Part shown: positions 17,426-25,550 of the stretch, one piece after another
Position numbering within the stretch: the first letter of the stretch is position 1
Layout: the number at the start of each line of letters is the position of its first letter
Origin: Melioribacteraceae bacterium
Lineage (GTDB): Bacteria; Bacteroidota; Ignavibacteria; Ignavibacteriales; Melioribacteraceae
DNA: 33,101 bases
Assembly: GCA_021647785.1 (NCBI GenBank)
Contig: JAKIUC010000052.1
Span: 1 to 33,101 of the forward strand
Direction: 5' to 3'
Made by a program: the position numbers and the translations under genes
Notes under the pieces: model-generated
Database searches by the model: none
What the model was told of the DNA's origin: nothing
The model's input: the letters and a program-made list of their open reading frames with translations, nothing else

Positions 17426-18991
17426 TTATTTCTTGATATTTCTTTCATACACAATAAAATTTCGATAACGCACTGTTGTATTATACATGTGTCGGAAACC
17501 AATACGACCAAAATCCAATACAGGACCATTGTTAATATCAAATTTGTCTTCCACATCAAATACGGTCTTTCCATCAATTGAACCGTGTAAACGATTTCCT
17601 ATTAGTACAAATCGTAATTTATGCCACTTACCCACTTCTATTCGGTCAGCGGCTCCGTAATGCATCATCTTTCCCCATGGATTTTTGGCAAAGAACTGTG
17701 TTTCCACATTTTTTCGTAAATCGGGATATTTGCGCATCAACTCCCAATGATAATTTCTGTTCTGCCCAATTAGAAAACCCATCTTGCCCGATTTCGATAT
17801 TTGGTTGTCGTCAATAAAATCATTACGCTGCGGACCACTGGATGCAACAAGAAGCAGCATAAGTCCATCATCTTCTTCCGGCATAAATTCAAATTCAATC
17901 CATTGGTCTCCTTCAAAAGTTACGGGGCTCCACAAATACATACGTGTTTCATGATCCGAAAAATCGGGCGTATCAATCAACAAACCTTCATCGGTAATTT
18001 TCACTACATGCAAATCTTTATATTTATCCCCTGTCTGAAAAACCCAGCCATCCAAATCGTCTTTTTCAAGAAAGCTGCATTCATAAGATTTTTGCCATGT
18101 ATCATCCAGTTTAATATCTAACGAGGGTCTATCAACAACAGTAAACTTATCTCTCAATATTTCATCTGCCGGATCATTGGTTACCGGACGGCTCTCAGAA
18201 TATATTTTACCGGCTTCCTCCTTAGAAATAACACCTCCTTCAATTTGCAAATTACGCATTACAAACATGGGGTTGCCAATGTAAAGTCTGTCGCCCCAGT
18301 CAGTGAAGAACTCAGTTTTTTCAATATGTGCTACGTGAAAGCCATTAACATACATATTTATTTCTTTTTTCTTTTTATCCCAAGTGATAACAACATGATA
18401 CCACATCCCTTTAAGAATCGTCATATCTTCTGCCCACAAAGATAATGGAGATGTAGTATTTCCATACGAAACTTTACTAGCTATATTTTCGTTAGTTGGT
18501 TCTGTATTATAATTGAAAAGTAAAGGCTTGTAACCTGTTTCCCAAAATAGACCAAAGCCCTTTTTTTCTCCGTTGCGTGCTGGGAAAAAATTTGAGAAAA
18601 AAGGATAGACAAAAGCATTTTCTACTCTATTGAAAACCCAATCTTTTGTTTTCCAATTTGCCAAGTCTTCCAAGGGGGAAAACCATAAGGAAATTGTTCC
18701 TTTGTTACTATGATGAGCTTCCGTTTCGATAAACGCTTTGGTCTGCATACTTGTTGGTCGAAAACCTTTAAGTCCTGAAATAGTAGGAAAACGATGGGGA
18801 CCGTCTATAGTGAAATTAGTCGTATCGGTTAGAGCTGCAGAATATTGTTTGTTCCCACCAAATAAATCCGATGAATTAGCAGCCCCAGACAAAACGACTA
18901 AAGCAATGATAATGTTAATCACGGTTTTTTGAAATAGGCGTTGCAGAATTGAAGTTCCAGATTCCTGAGATTCTCTCTTTATTTTTACCAT
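17426..18991 (-). CDS. Exported LamG-like plus DUF1961-like protein
   Basis: The 521-residue protein has a membrane-spanning signal (about residues 23-40; VINIIIALVVLSGAA). A LamG/concanavalin-type beta-sandwich follows (about 85-270; KGTISLWFSPLEDL, WYHVVITWDKKKKEINMYVN and RLYIGNP). The second half (about 300-518) resembles DUF1961, the family of B. subtilis YesU from the rhamnogalacturonan operon, ending YNTTVRYRNFIVYER. Both parts are jelly-roll folds that bind or cleave polysaccharide. No catalytic residues can be assigned. A relation to 3-keto-glycoside hydrolases is another reading, attractive because Gfo/Idh oxidoreductases flank it. AAGGAA precedes the ATG. It follows a 361-base gap, so it may have its own promoter. 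Confidence 0.75.
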   Translation of the reverse strand: MVKIKRESQESGTSILQRLFQKTVINIIIALVVLSGAANSSDLFGGNKQYSAALTDTTNFTIDGPHRFPTISGLKGFRPTSMQTKAFIETEAHHSNKGTISLWFSPLEDLANWKTKDWVFNRVENAFVYPFFSNFFPARNGEKKGFGLFWETGYKPLLFNYNTEPTNENIASKVSYGNTTSPLSLWAEDMTILKGMWYHVVITWDKKKKEINMYVNGFHVAHIEKTEFFTDWGDRLYIGNPMFVMRNLQIEGGVISKEEAGKIYSESRPVTNDPADEILRDKFTVVDRPSLDIKLDDTWQKSYECSFLEKDDLDGWVFQTGDKYKDLHVVKITDEGLLIDTPDFSDHETRMYLWSPVTFEGDQWIEFEFMPEEDDGLMLLLVASSGPQRNDFIDDNQISKSGKMGFLIGQNRNYHWELMRKYPDLRKNVETQFFAKNPWGKMMHYGAADRIEVGKWHKLRFVLIGNRLHGSIDGKTVFDVEDKFDINNGPVLDFGRIGFRHMYNTTVRYRNFIVYERNIKK

Positions 18992-19078
18992 TTTTTTATT
19001 TCCTTTATTTAAAATCGTATTTTAAAAGATATGTTAATTTAACTCAAAAAAAGCATAGCACTCCTACGGTGCAAATTC

Positions 19079-19199
19079 CAAAACACAATTCTTAAAAAAC
19101 AAATAAATTCCAAATTACAATACTTAAATTCAAAACTTATTGTTTGTTATTTTGTATTTGAGTATTGAGATTTATTTGTTGTTTGGTCATTGTTTTTGG
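19079..19199. repeat. Long imperfect AT-rich inverted repeat
   Basis: The arms (about 58 bases each) face each other across a 5-base centre. Their best-matched core is AACAAATAAAT against ATTTATTTGTT, and the outer ends are CCAAAA and TTTTGG. The match is patchy elsewhere. The sequence style, rich in AAATTCC and CAAAT, is that of widespread low-complexity intergenic repeats. Its function is unknown. Confidence 0.4.
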
Positions 19200-19226
19200 T
19201 ATTTTATTTCTTTACAAAAAAAACAA

Positions 19227-19275
19227 CCTGTCCCGCCATGTTCCGTTCTTTTTGCGGAATCTTTTTTCGGGAAGG
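19227..19275. repeat. Nested hairpin
   Basis: CCTGTCCCG pairs with CGGGAAGG (one mismatch) around an inner TTCCG/CGGAA stem. It lies about 80 bases downstream of the GPH transporter stop codon on the minus strand. There is no clean T-run after it on that strand, so a terminator role is doubtful. Confidence 0.3.
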
Positions 19276-19352
19276 ATTTAGTTGTTAATACTATAACACG
19301 CTCTGTGCAGCAATTTTTTCACCGTCAACAACTCGGTTCATGTAAAAAAACA

Positions 19353-20762
19353 TCAAACTTTCCCCCGTCTTTCTTCAAGAATATGTCTTGTCTCTAATGC
19401 TCTCTCTGGTGAAATAGGATAAAATTTAAGAACTATTAAAGCAATTAGAGCTGTTACAACTACACCACCGGCAAGTATTGCACGCATTCCGAATATAGCT
19501 TCCGGTGTTTGTGCTCCTCCAAGTTGTTCATCAAACCCAACATAGTTAAGTGCGAGTCCAGCTCCGAGAAATGCGATAGAAAATCCAAACTTTTGAAACC
19601 AAGTATAGAGTGCTCCAAACATACCTTCGCGTCTATTGTGGTGTCTTCGTTCATCTTCATCACACACATCAGCCATCATTGCCGGCATTATCATTGCAAT
19701 TCCTATCCAAATTGGTGCTCCAAGTATTGGGTCTAACAAAATTTTAATTGGGTTATCCGGTGTAAAGACAAACCATTTAACAACTCCACTCATAAGAAAC
19801 ATAACATAAACAATTGCTAAAGCTGTCTTCTTACTAAACCGTGATGAAATAAAGGTTAGTACTGGTATTGAAATAAAACCCATTACCGCGTAGGCTAATG
19901 TAAGATGTCCTTTCCAAATTGCACCTGTGGCAATATCACCATCAAACATGTGATAGACTATTAAATAATAATCCAAACTTGATGCGTAAATTCCACAAAC
20001 TGTTTGTAAAATTGTTAATGTAATTAAAATCACGAAAGCATTATTTTTAAATGCTTCCTTTATGCTTACCCAAATTTTAACTTTATTTTGAGATGATGCC
20101 GCTTTATAATATCGTTCCTTTACTAACAAGCCGGGTAAAGAACCGCCAATAATAAATATGAAGATTCCGACTCCCCAACCCACGTATTGTACACCAACCA
20201 TTGCAGCTCCAAAAACTGCCAACTGTGCGAGCGGAAAAAGGTATTGATTAACTGCTTCACCTATTTTAAAAAAGAAGGAAAAAAACCCCATTACTTTTGT
20301 TCGCTCGTTATAGTCGGGAGTCATCTCGTAGGTGAGACTTGTTAAAGGGACTGAAAAAATAGTGAAGCAAGTGTAGAAAAGAATAGAGGTAACAACAAAC
20401 CACGCTAATATTGCGTCCTCGCTCCAGCCTGTGGGAACCATCCAAACTATACCAAACATTATACCTGTTAGAATAGCACCTCCAACTATATATGGTCTGC
20501 GCCTGCCATATTTGGAATGGGTGTTATCAGATATTTTTCCCATGAGCGGATCTGTAAAAGCATCCCAAAATCTAGGTATTGCCATAGCGATACCGAGAAG
20601 TGCAGGATTAACGCCTAAGGTCATCTGAAAAACTGGCCAAGCAAAATTATTGAAAAAGAAATTTCCGAAAAACAATGCCAGTCCGCCAAAGCCAATAGCC
20701 ATTTTAGATTTGAGAGGTACTCGATCTTCCGGTGCAATAATAGGTTTTGAGTCTTTGTTCAT
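19353..20762 (-). CDS. GPH family sugar:cation symporter (MelB-like MFS)
   Basis: The 469-residue protein has the twelve-helix pattern and motifs of glycoside-pentoside-hexuronide symporters. The cation-site motif D-x-x-x-D is Asp67 and Asp71 (RFWDAFTDPLMGKISDNTHS), followed by KYGRRRPYI. The cytoplasmic loop region has YEMTPDYNERTKV. It would take up an oligosaccharide, glycoside or uronide with Na+ or H+ across the inner membrane. This is the second permease of the locus, next to enzymes for chain breakdown, while the sugar porter at 6878 sits with the monosaccharide enzymes. It is 76 bases after the zinc-ribbon gene. The substrate is not predictable. Confidence 0.92.
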   Translation of the reverse strand: MNKDSKPIIAPEDRVPLKSKMAIGFGGLALFFGNFFFNNFAWPVFQMTLGVNPALLGIAMAIPRFWDAFTDPLMGKISDNTHSKYGRRRPYIVGGAILTGIMFGIVWMVPTGWSEDAILAWFVVTSILFYTCFTIFSVPLTSLTYEMTPDYNERTKVMGFFSFFFKIGEAVNQYLFPLAQLAVFGAAMVGVQYVGWGVGIFIFIIGGSLPGLLVKERYYKAASSQNKVKIWVSIKEAFKNNAFVILITLTILQTVCGIYASSLDYYLIVYHMFDGDIATGAIWKGHLTLAYAVMGFISIPVLTFISSRFSKKTALAIVYVMFLMSGVVKWFVFTPDNPIKILLDPILGAPIWIGIAMIMPAMMADVCDEDERRHHNRREGMFGALYTWFQKFGFSIAFLGAGLALNYVGFDEQLGGAQTPEAIFGMRAILAGGVVVTALIALIVLKFYPISPERALETRHILEERRGKV

Positions 20763-20838
20763 GCAGTCTCAGCTAATAATATTTTTTTTAGTTTGTTTAA
20801 TGTGTCTCTCTATTGATAAATACTAAAACCCTGATTAA

Positions 20839-21078
20839 CTACTTCCCATCAAAATCATCTTTCAAAATATCTTCAACTGTAAATCGTTTAAGCATTGCTT
20901 TATATTTTTGTTTATAGATAGAATATAAATGAAGAATTTCCTGTTCCTCTCCTTCCCAATTACACCGTCTGCAATAGAACTGTTCTACCTCTTTTTCAAA
21001 AAGTAAGTCGTAATCAATTTCGCGTAAAAGACATATTGGGCATCTATAATTTATTTTGCCTGTTCTACCTTGAGACAT
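20839..21078 (-). CDS. Small zinc-ribbon protein
   Basis: This 79-residue protein has two Cys pairs, CPIC at residues 13-16 and CRRC at 36-39, spaced as in zinc ribbons, followed by a charged helical tail. It overlaps the preceding gene by 28 bases, and a strong ribosome binding site (GAGGAG) lies inside that gene's end, so the start is convincing. I do not recognise the family. The overlap suggests it serves the NodB-like protein, perhaps as a metal-binding partner, but it could as well be an unrelated small regulator. Confidence 0.7.
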   Translation of the reverse strand: MSQGRTGKINYRCPICLLREIDYDLLFEKEVEQFYCRRCNWEGEEQEILHLYSIYKQKYKAMLKRFTVEDILKDDFDGK

Positions 21079-22886
21079 GTATTTAACTCCTCGTTCAATT
21101 TTACTGTTTTATAAATTCCAATTTTTAAATTTGGTGCAAATGAATATCCTTCTTCAAAATATCCGGTACATTCAGCTTGTGTGGTTTGCAAACTTGCCTT
21201 GGTTTGAACATGAGGAATAATTGCAGTTGCAGCCTTTACATTTTGAATTGATTCTTCACGGCAGCGGTAATCGTAACTTACTTCTTTGCTCGTCCCGGAA
21301 TTATCTTCAATAGAAAGCAAACAACCTGTGAGATCTTCAGGATATTCTGTAGTACCCCAACACGATGTTAGAAATTCATCAATTTCAACTTCAGCATTTG
21401 TGTCTGATGATTCAATAAGTTTACGTCTTATTTCAATTACGCCTGCATTTTCTATGAAGCGATATGTAGTTGCAATTTTAATAGTTAAACCTTTGAACTC
21501 TATTTCAACAGGTAAAACATCTAAGATTCTCACTCCATCTTCTTCACGATATTTACCTTGAGTACGGCAGGAGCTTAAATCGACCTCTTCCCCTTTGTAT
21601 CTAACCTTACAGCTTTTAATTGCTCCTTCACCGGCGTAATGTGTAAAGGCTCCGGCTCTGTAACGCGATTGAACAATGTACGGGTAAGATGCGTCCTGAT
21701 TAGCCTTAGTACCAGCACCACAAGGTCGTTCTAATTTGGAAGCATAGGGACGGAGGTCAGTAATAGCACCGCCCTGTTTAAGATCAACCGTTACGCGGAA
21801 TTTAGAATCGGCATACCAGAAGGCTTGATTTTTTGTACCGTAAACTATGTCTTTCCAAAGTCCGCAAATTGGTCCGCTACGTGGCTGATTTTTTCTGAAC
21901 CAATCTGCAAAGTCAGACATAGTCATGTCAACTAATTTATTCTCTTTTTTTAGTTTGCCATAGTAACCCAGAAAATCTTCATAACTTTTTTTGAGTATTC
22001 GGTAATCTGCTTCCCATCTTCCATTCTTGCCCATCCAACCGGGGCCCACGTAAGCAAGGTTGTAAGTAAAACCTTTATTAAATTTTTTCATTACCTGATA
22101 TTGATCTATCAAGTTATACATGTATGGCAGACGATCACCTTCATAAATCAATCCGCGTATAATGTTTTGCGGATGCGTTCCAAACATATCGCCGGAGTTA
22201 TCCATTATTGCCAGAAGGTCGCGCGATAGATGCGGTATTGCTACAATGCCAATATCGTCCTCTTCAGATTCAGCAATGGCATGTGTATTATGTTTTGACG
22301 GAACCCAAGCTGTCCACGGACTTCCATCCATTAACGTGTACCAAGAATAATTTGCATGTCTAAAAACTTTAGGACCTTCCTCGAAGCAAGTGGCAATAGC
22401 TGTTTTAACCATTGGGTATTTTTCTTTAATGAAGTTGATTAATTCTGCGTCCATAAAATAAGATCCGGTGGAAGTTGGATAGAATCCAAAGACTTCTTTA
22501 AACCGCTCAAAAGAATCTACGACAATTTTTTTCTTCATATCCATTGGAAAGAGCCACATTGCTAACTCCTTAGAGTTATATTTTTCACGGAACTCTTTGC
22601 AGTTAACACCAAGAAAAGTATGCCCAATTTCATCGCCATATTTTTCGTGATGTTCCTTTACCAAAGCAATCACTTCATCATTATACAAACTTGCGTATGT
22701 CATTTGAATTGTAGTTTTAAGATTATTGCGGTGAGCTATTTCTTGCTGCAGCTTAAAAATATCAATAGATTCGCCAACAACTTCTTTTTTACTTACCTCT
22801 TCCGATTTACCCTCTTGTGCGTCTGTATCTATATACTCAGGCACCAATTCCGGACGGTGCACTAGATTTAAAACAAATGTGTCCAT
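21051..22886 (-). CDS. Uncharacterised NodB/GH57-like barrel protein with C-terminal beta-sandwich
   Basis: The 611-residue protein has no signal peptide and is probably cytoplasmic. The first 350 residues look like a seven-stranded barrel of the polysaccharide deacetylase/GH57/GH38 type. They contain VIALVKEHHEKYGDEIGHTF, then FGFYPTSTGSYFMDAELINF and KYPMVKTAIATCFEEG, then FGTHPQNIIRGLIYEGDRLP. The rest (about 360-611) is beta-rich, with FRVTVDLKQGGAITDLRPY, and resembles the sugar-binding sandwich that follows such barrels. I cannot name the family or assign catalytic residues. It could be a glycosidase or deacetylase acting on imported oligosaccharides. It lies 127 bases after the MtaA-like gene and overlaps the zinc-ribbon gene. 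Confidence 0.6.
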   Translation of the reverse strand: MDTFVLNLVHRPELVPEYIDTDAQEGKSEEVSKKEVVGESIDIFKLQQEIAHRNNLKTTIQMTYASLYNDEVIALVKEHHEKYGDEIGHTFLGVNCKEFREKYNSKELAMWLFPMDMKKKIVVDSFERFKEVFGFYPTSTGSYFMDAELINFIKEKYPMVKTAIATCFEEGPKVFRHANYSWYTLMDGSPWTAWVPSKHNTHAIAESEEDDIGIVAIPHLSRDLLAIMDNSGDMFGTHPQNIIRGLIYEGDRLPYMYNLIDQYQVMKKFNKGFTYNLAYVGPGWMGKNGRWEADYRILKKSYEDFLGYYGKLKKENKLVDMTMSDFADWFRKNQPRSGPICGLWKDIVYGTKNQAFWYADSKFRVTVDLKQGGAITDLRPYASKLERPCGAGTKANQDASYPYIVQSRYRAGAFTHYAGEGAIKSCKVRYKGEEVDLSSCRTQGKYREEDGVRILDVLPVEIEFKGLTIKIATTYRFIENAGVIEIRRKLIESSDTNAEVEIDEFLTSCWGTTEYPEDLTGCLLSIEDNSGTSKEVSYDYRCREESIQNVKAATAIIPHVQTKASLQTTQAECTGYFEEGYSFAPNLKIGIYKTVKLNEELNTCLKVEQAK

Positions 22887-22951
22887 TAAAAATTTTTCCT
22901 TTTATTTTTTAGTTTACCCAATTGTTGGATAATAGGAGTCTCACAGACTGT

Positions 22952-22988
22952 CAAGTTTCATCCCGCTTGCGGGATTAACAAAAACTTG
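22952..22988. repeat. Two-part hairpin downstream of the MtaA-like gene
   Basis: An inner ATCCCGC-TT-GCGGGAT stem is enclosed by CAAGTTT/AAACTTG arms, so the whole forms a stem of 14 pairs with one small asymmetric loop. It lies 26 bases past the MtaA-like stop codon. It may attenuate transcription into the next gene, but no T-run follows it on either strand. A REP-type repeat is equally possible. A second short palindrome, AGTCT-CAC-AGACT, lies just beside it (22937-22949). Confidence 0.45.
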
Positions 22989-23013
22989 TGTAATATTATT
23001 GTTCTACGTTTAC

Positions 23014-24039
23014 TTATTTATAAAATTCTCTCGCTGTTTTTATCATCACTTTAATGTTCTCCGAAGGAGTAATAGCCGGTAATGCACAACCCGAATTCAA
23101 AACAAAACGATTTGATCCGGAATAAATTTCAAGTAATTCTATTGTTTTCTGCCTTACTAATTCCGGTGTACCCAAAGCTAAAACCCCACTTGGATCAATA
23201 TTACCAAATAGAGTAACTTTGTCGTGATATATTTCATAAATTTTCTTCACATCAGCTTTGTAATCCAGTTCAATCATATCAGCTCCTGTTTTCAACATAG
23301 AAGAAAGAATAGATTCTGTATCACCGCAGATGTGTAGTCCGTAAGGGAGTCCAAATTCATGAGCAGTATCAGCCATCTTCTTTTCATACGGAAGAGCAAA
23401 TTTTTCATACATCTCAGGGGAAATCATTTCGGGACCAGCGGGGCTATCACCATTAGAAACCATATCAACACCAGTTTGAGCCATCAATTTTATAAACTGA
23501 CTACTTGTATCAGCTGCGTATTCAAGTAATTCGAAAATTTGATTCTCTTCTGCCATCATTAAATCAAGCATCCAATTTTGAGCGTTCCGCATCATGCTTG
23601 CAAGTGAAAAGGGTGCCTGATCACAATTGCCGCGTACATAAATCTCATCTTTAAAATACTCTTTTAATAATCTTACAGCTTCGAGCCAGATTTGAATATA
23701 CTTGTAATCCTCAACTTTTACTAATTTCAGATTTTTTACATCATCCATACTTTGAATAGAGCCCTTATTTGACCGAGCTGGTTCATCAACCGGAAAATCT
23801 ATTGGTACGGTTACAGCACCGGCTAAAGTTACTGTATCAATATCAATAAGTACCCCATCAAACTTGTATCTCTCCACAGAATCAATAAAACAATTGGCAA
23901 TAATTTTAGGATCGTTTCTATATTGTTCCATTGTAACACCAAACTCTTTAGCAGCCATCATAAAATTATGCAGCATAATAGGTGTTTTGTCCGGCTTCTC
24001 GCCATTTAATGCTGCCTTTATTCTTTCATATCCATTCAT
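23014..24039 (-). CDS. MtaA/MtbA-class cobamide methyltransferase (UroD superfamily)
   Basis: The ATG at 24039 (341 residues) is preferred to the TTG one codon earlier. Length and motifs fit methylcobamide methyltransferases of the MtaA kind. The zinc triad H-x-C...C is His236, Cys238 (GLHICGDTESIL) and Cys318 (LNSGCALP), close to the positions in archaeal MtaA. Other family motifs are LFGNIDPSGVLALGTPE and the start NGYERIKAALNGEKPDKTPI. Such enzymes move a methyl group from MtaC to a thiol or other acceptor: coenzyme M in methanogens, probably tetrahydrofolate in a bacterium. It follows Gfo/Idh copy 2 by 40 bases and lies 7 kb from mtaC-mtaB, so the system appears split into two blocks. Confidence 0.85.
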   Translation of the reverse strand: MNGYERIKAALNGEKPDKTPIMLHNFMMAAKEFGVTMEQYRNDPKIIANCFIDSVERYKFDGVLIDIDTVTLAGAVTVPIDFPVDEPARSNKGSIQSMDDVKNLKLVKVEDYKYIQIWLEAVRLLKEYFKDEIYVRGNCDQAPFSLASMMRNAQNWMLDLMMAEENQIFELLEYAADTSSQFIKLMAQTGVDMVSNGDSPAGPEMISPEMYEKFALPYEKKMADTAHEFGLPYGLHICGDTESILSSMLKTGADMIELDYKADVKKIYEIYHDKVTLFGNIDPSGVLALGTPELVRQKTIELLEIYSGSNRFVLNSGCALPAITPSENIKVMIKTAREFYK

Positions 24040-24079
24040 CAATATTCCATTGGGTTATTCGTTTTTGATAAAGAATTAA

Positions 24080-25468
24080 TTAAACATCCATTGTTTTTCC
24101 TGTATCTCTACTCTCTTCAGCTTTAAAACCAATTTTATGACTCTCCACAGATTCACTAATAGTTGAAGCGAGAAGGGAATCGTCATGCTGATAAACCGCC
24201 TGCAAAAAATCCTGCATTATACCAAAATCTCCACCACCATGACCCCCTTTGTGTCTTGGAAGTTTTTTTACATCAATCACTGTTTTTTTGTCGCCCTTAA
24301 ATTCTGCAACACTAATAAAGGCAGGTTTGTAATTGTAAAGGTCTCCTAATGTTCCTTGAATTCGGAAAAACCTGCCATAATTTTCTGAAACGCCTAATGT
24401 AAATGAGGAAGTAACTTCATCTTCATATTCCATGTTAACTACTTGGTGATCAATTACATCATTATCACAACGCCAAACGCATCGTCCAAAATTACCTTTT
24501 TTGAGTGCGTTTAATATTGTCTGCTTTTCGTAATCGGGTATATCCAAATGCTGCATAAAATCATAATCTCTATCGAGATAAATTCCCAGATAAAGTTTTA
24601 TTGCCGAGTATGGACAATCTTTTTCAATAGCACAATCTGTACATCTTTTTCCACTATTTTTTGGGGCATTGGCTTCCTTAAAAAAAGTTAGTGACCCGAA
24701 AGATGAAACTCGTTCGCATTTTTTATCTAACCAGTAATAGAGAATATCAAGATCATGACAAGACTTTGATAGCAGCATTGGAGTAGTTTCGTCAGCTTTT
24801 CTCCATCTGCCTCTTACATAAGAATGCTGCATATGAGTACGCGGAATAAGTTCGGAATGCTGAATATTCGTAATATCACCCATCACACCGGAATCAATTA
24901 TTCTTTTTACTTCTTTATACATTCTATTGTATCTTAAAACATGGCATACACCAACAATGCATTTCTTTTCCGCTGCAAGATTTGCTATGTCCTGCACTTG
25001 TTTAATATTCTGAGCAATTGGTTTTTCCAGAAGAATATCATAACCTAAATTTATTGCCGCCATTGCTGGTTCGTAGTGCATGTTATCCATTGTTGTAATT
25101 ATCATTATGTCTGCAAATTTTGCTTTCTGCATTGCATGTTTCCAAGTGGTATATATATTTCCCTTTGGAATATTATATTTTTCAGCAAACCGTTCTCTTT
25201 TGAAACCTATAGGTTCAGCAACGCCAACTATTTTCAATTGTTCAGGATATTCCTTACTGTACAATGGATAGGCATTTCCTCTATTTCCAGCACCAATAAC
25301 TATTGCGGTTAAAGGTTTTTTAATTTTTACATGGCGGGGATCTGTTGGAATTCCAACCTCTGTTTGAGGATTATCAAACAATGTTAAACCTTTGCTTATA
25401 AAAGGTGTGCCTATTGCAACAATGCCGCCTAATTTTAGTGCGTTGCGTCTTGATATTGTGTTCTTCAT
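24080..25468 (-). CDS. Gfo/Idh/MocA family oxidoreductase with Tat-type signal, copy 2
   Basis: The 462-residue protein is a close paralogue of copy 1, with long identical stretches such as ADIMIITTMDNMHYEP and CDNDVIDHQVVNMEYED. The twin-arginine signal SRRNALKLGG lies at residues 6-15. The NAD(P) site is GAGNRG (59-64), EKP is at 148-150 and CHDLDI starts at 237. Five cysteines (276, 279, 285, 330, 334) form a possible metal site shared by both copies. AAGGAG precedes the ATG. Upstream is the alpha-L-fucosidase and downstream the MtaA-like gene. Periplasmic oxidation of a sugar, or NAD-dependent glycoside cleavage, is the likely role; the substrate is unknown. Confidence 0.92.
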   Translation of the reverse strand: MKNTISRRNALKLGGIVAIGTPFISKGLTLFDNPQTEVGIPTDPRHVKIKKPLTAIVIGAGNRGNAYPLYSKEYPEQLKIVGVAEPIGFKRERFAEKYNIPKGNIYTTWKHAMQKAKFADIMIITTMDNMHYEPAMAAINLGYDILLEKPIAQNIKQVQDIANLAAEKKCIVGVCHVLRYNRMYKEVKRIIDSGVMGDITNIQHSELIPRTHMQHSYVRGRWRKADETTPMLLSKSCHDLDILYYWLDKKCERVSSFGSLTFFKEANAPKNSGKRCTDCAIEKDCPYSAIKLYLGIYLDRDYDFMQHLDIPDYEKQTILNALKKGNFGRCVWRCDNDVIDHQVVNMEYEDEVTSSFTLGVSENYGRFFRIQGTLGDLYNYKPAFISVAEFKGDKKTVIDVKKLPRHKGGHGGGDFGIMQDFLQAVYQHDDSLLASTISESVESHKIGFKAEESRDTGKTMDV

Positions 25469-25550
25469 TTTGTTCTCCTTAAAAAATTTCTTTTCTTTTT
25501 ATCCCTTTGCGTCTCTGCGTCTTTTACCAAAGGTATTCTCACAGAAGCGG

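Larger units (their letters stand above)
18992..19352. other. 361-base gene-free gap with hairpins and an AT-rich inverted repeat
   Basis: No gene is seen between the GPH transporter and the LamG-DUF1961-like gene. The gap holds a small stem-loop at 19055-19075 (GCAC/GTGC arms around TCCTACG). It also has a long imperfect AT-rich inverted repeat (19079-19199) and a nested hairpin at 19227-19275. This accumulation of repeats suggests a site where small elements have inserted and decayed. Confidence 0.5.

Noticed and set aside
25490-25545. Dispersed repeat remnant (TTTGCGTCTCTGCGTC) after the fucosidase gene
   Set aside because: It resembles low-complexity intergenic repeats seen widely, but one short copy is not enough to call a repeat.
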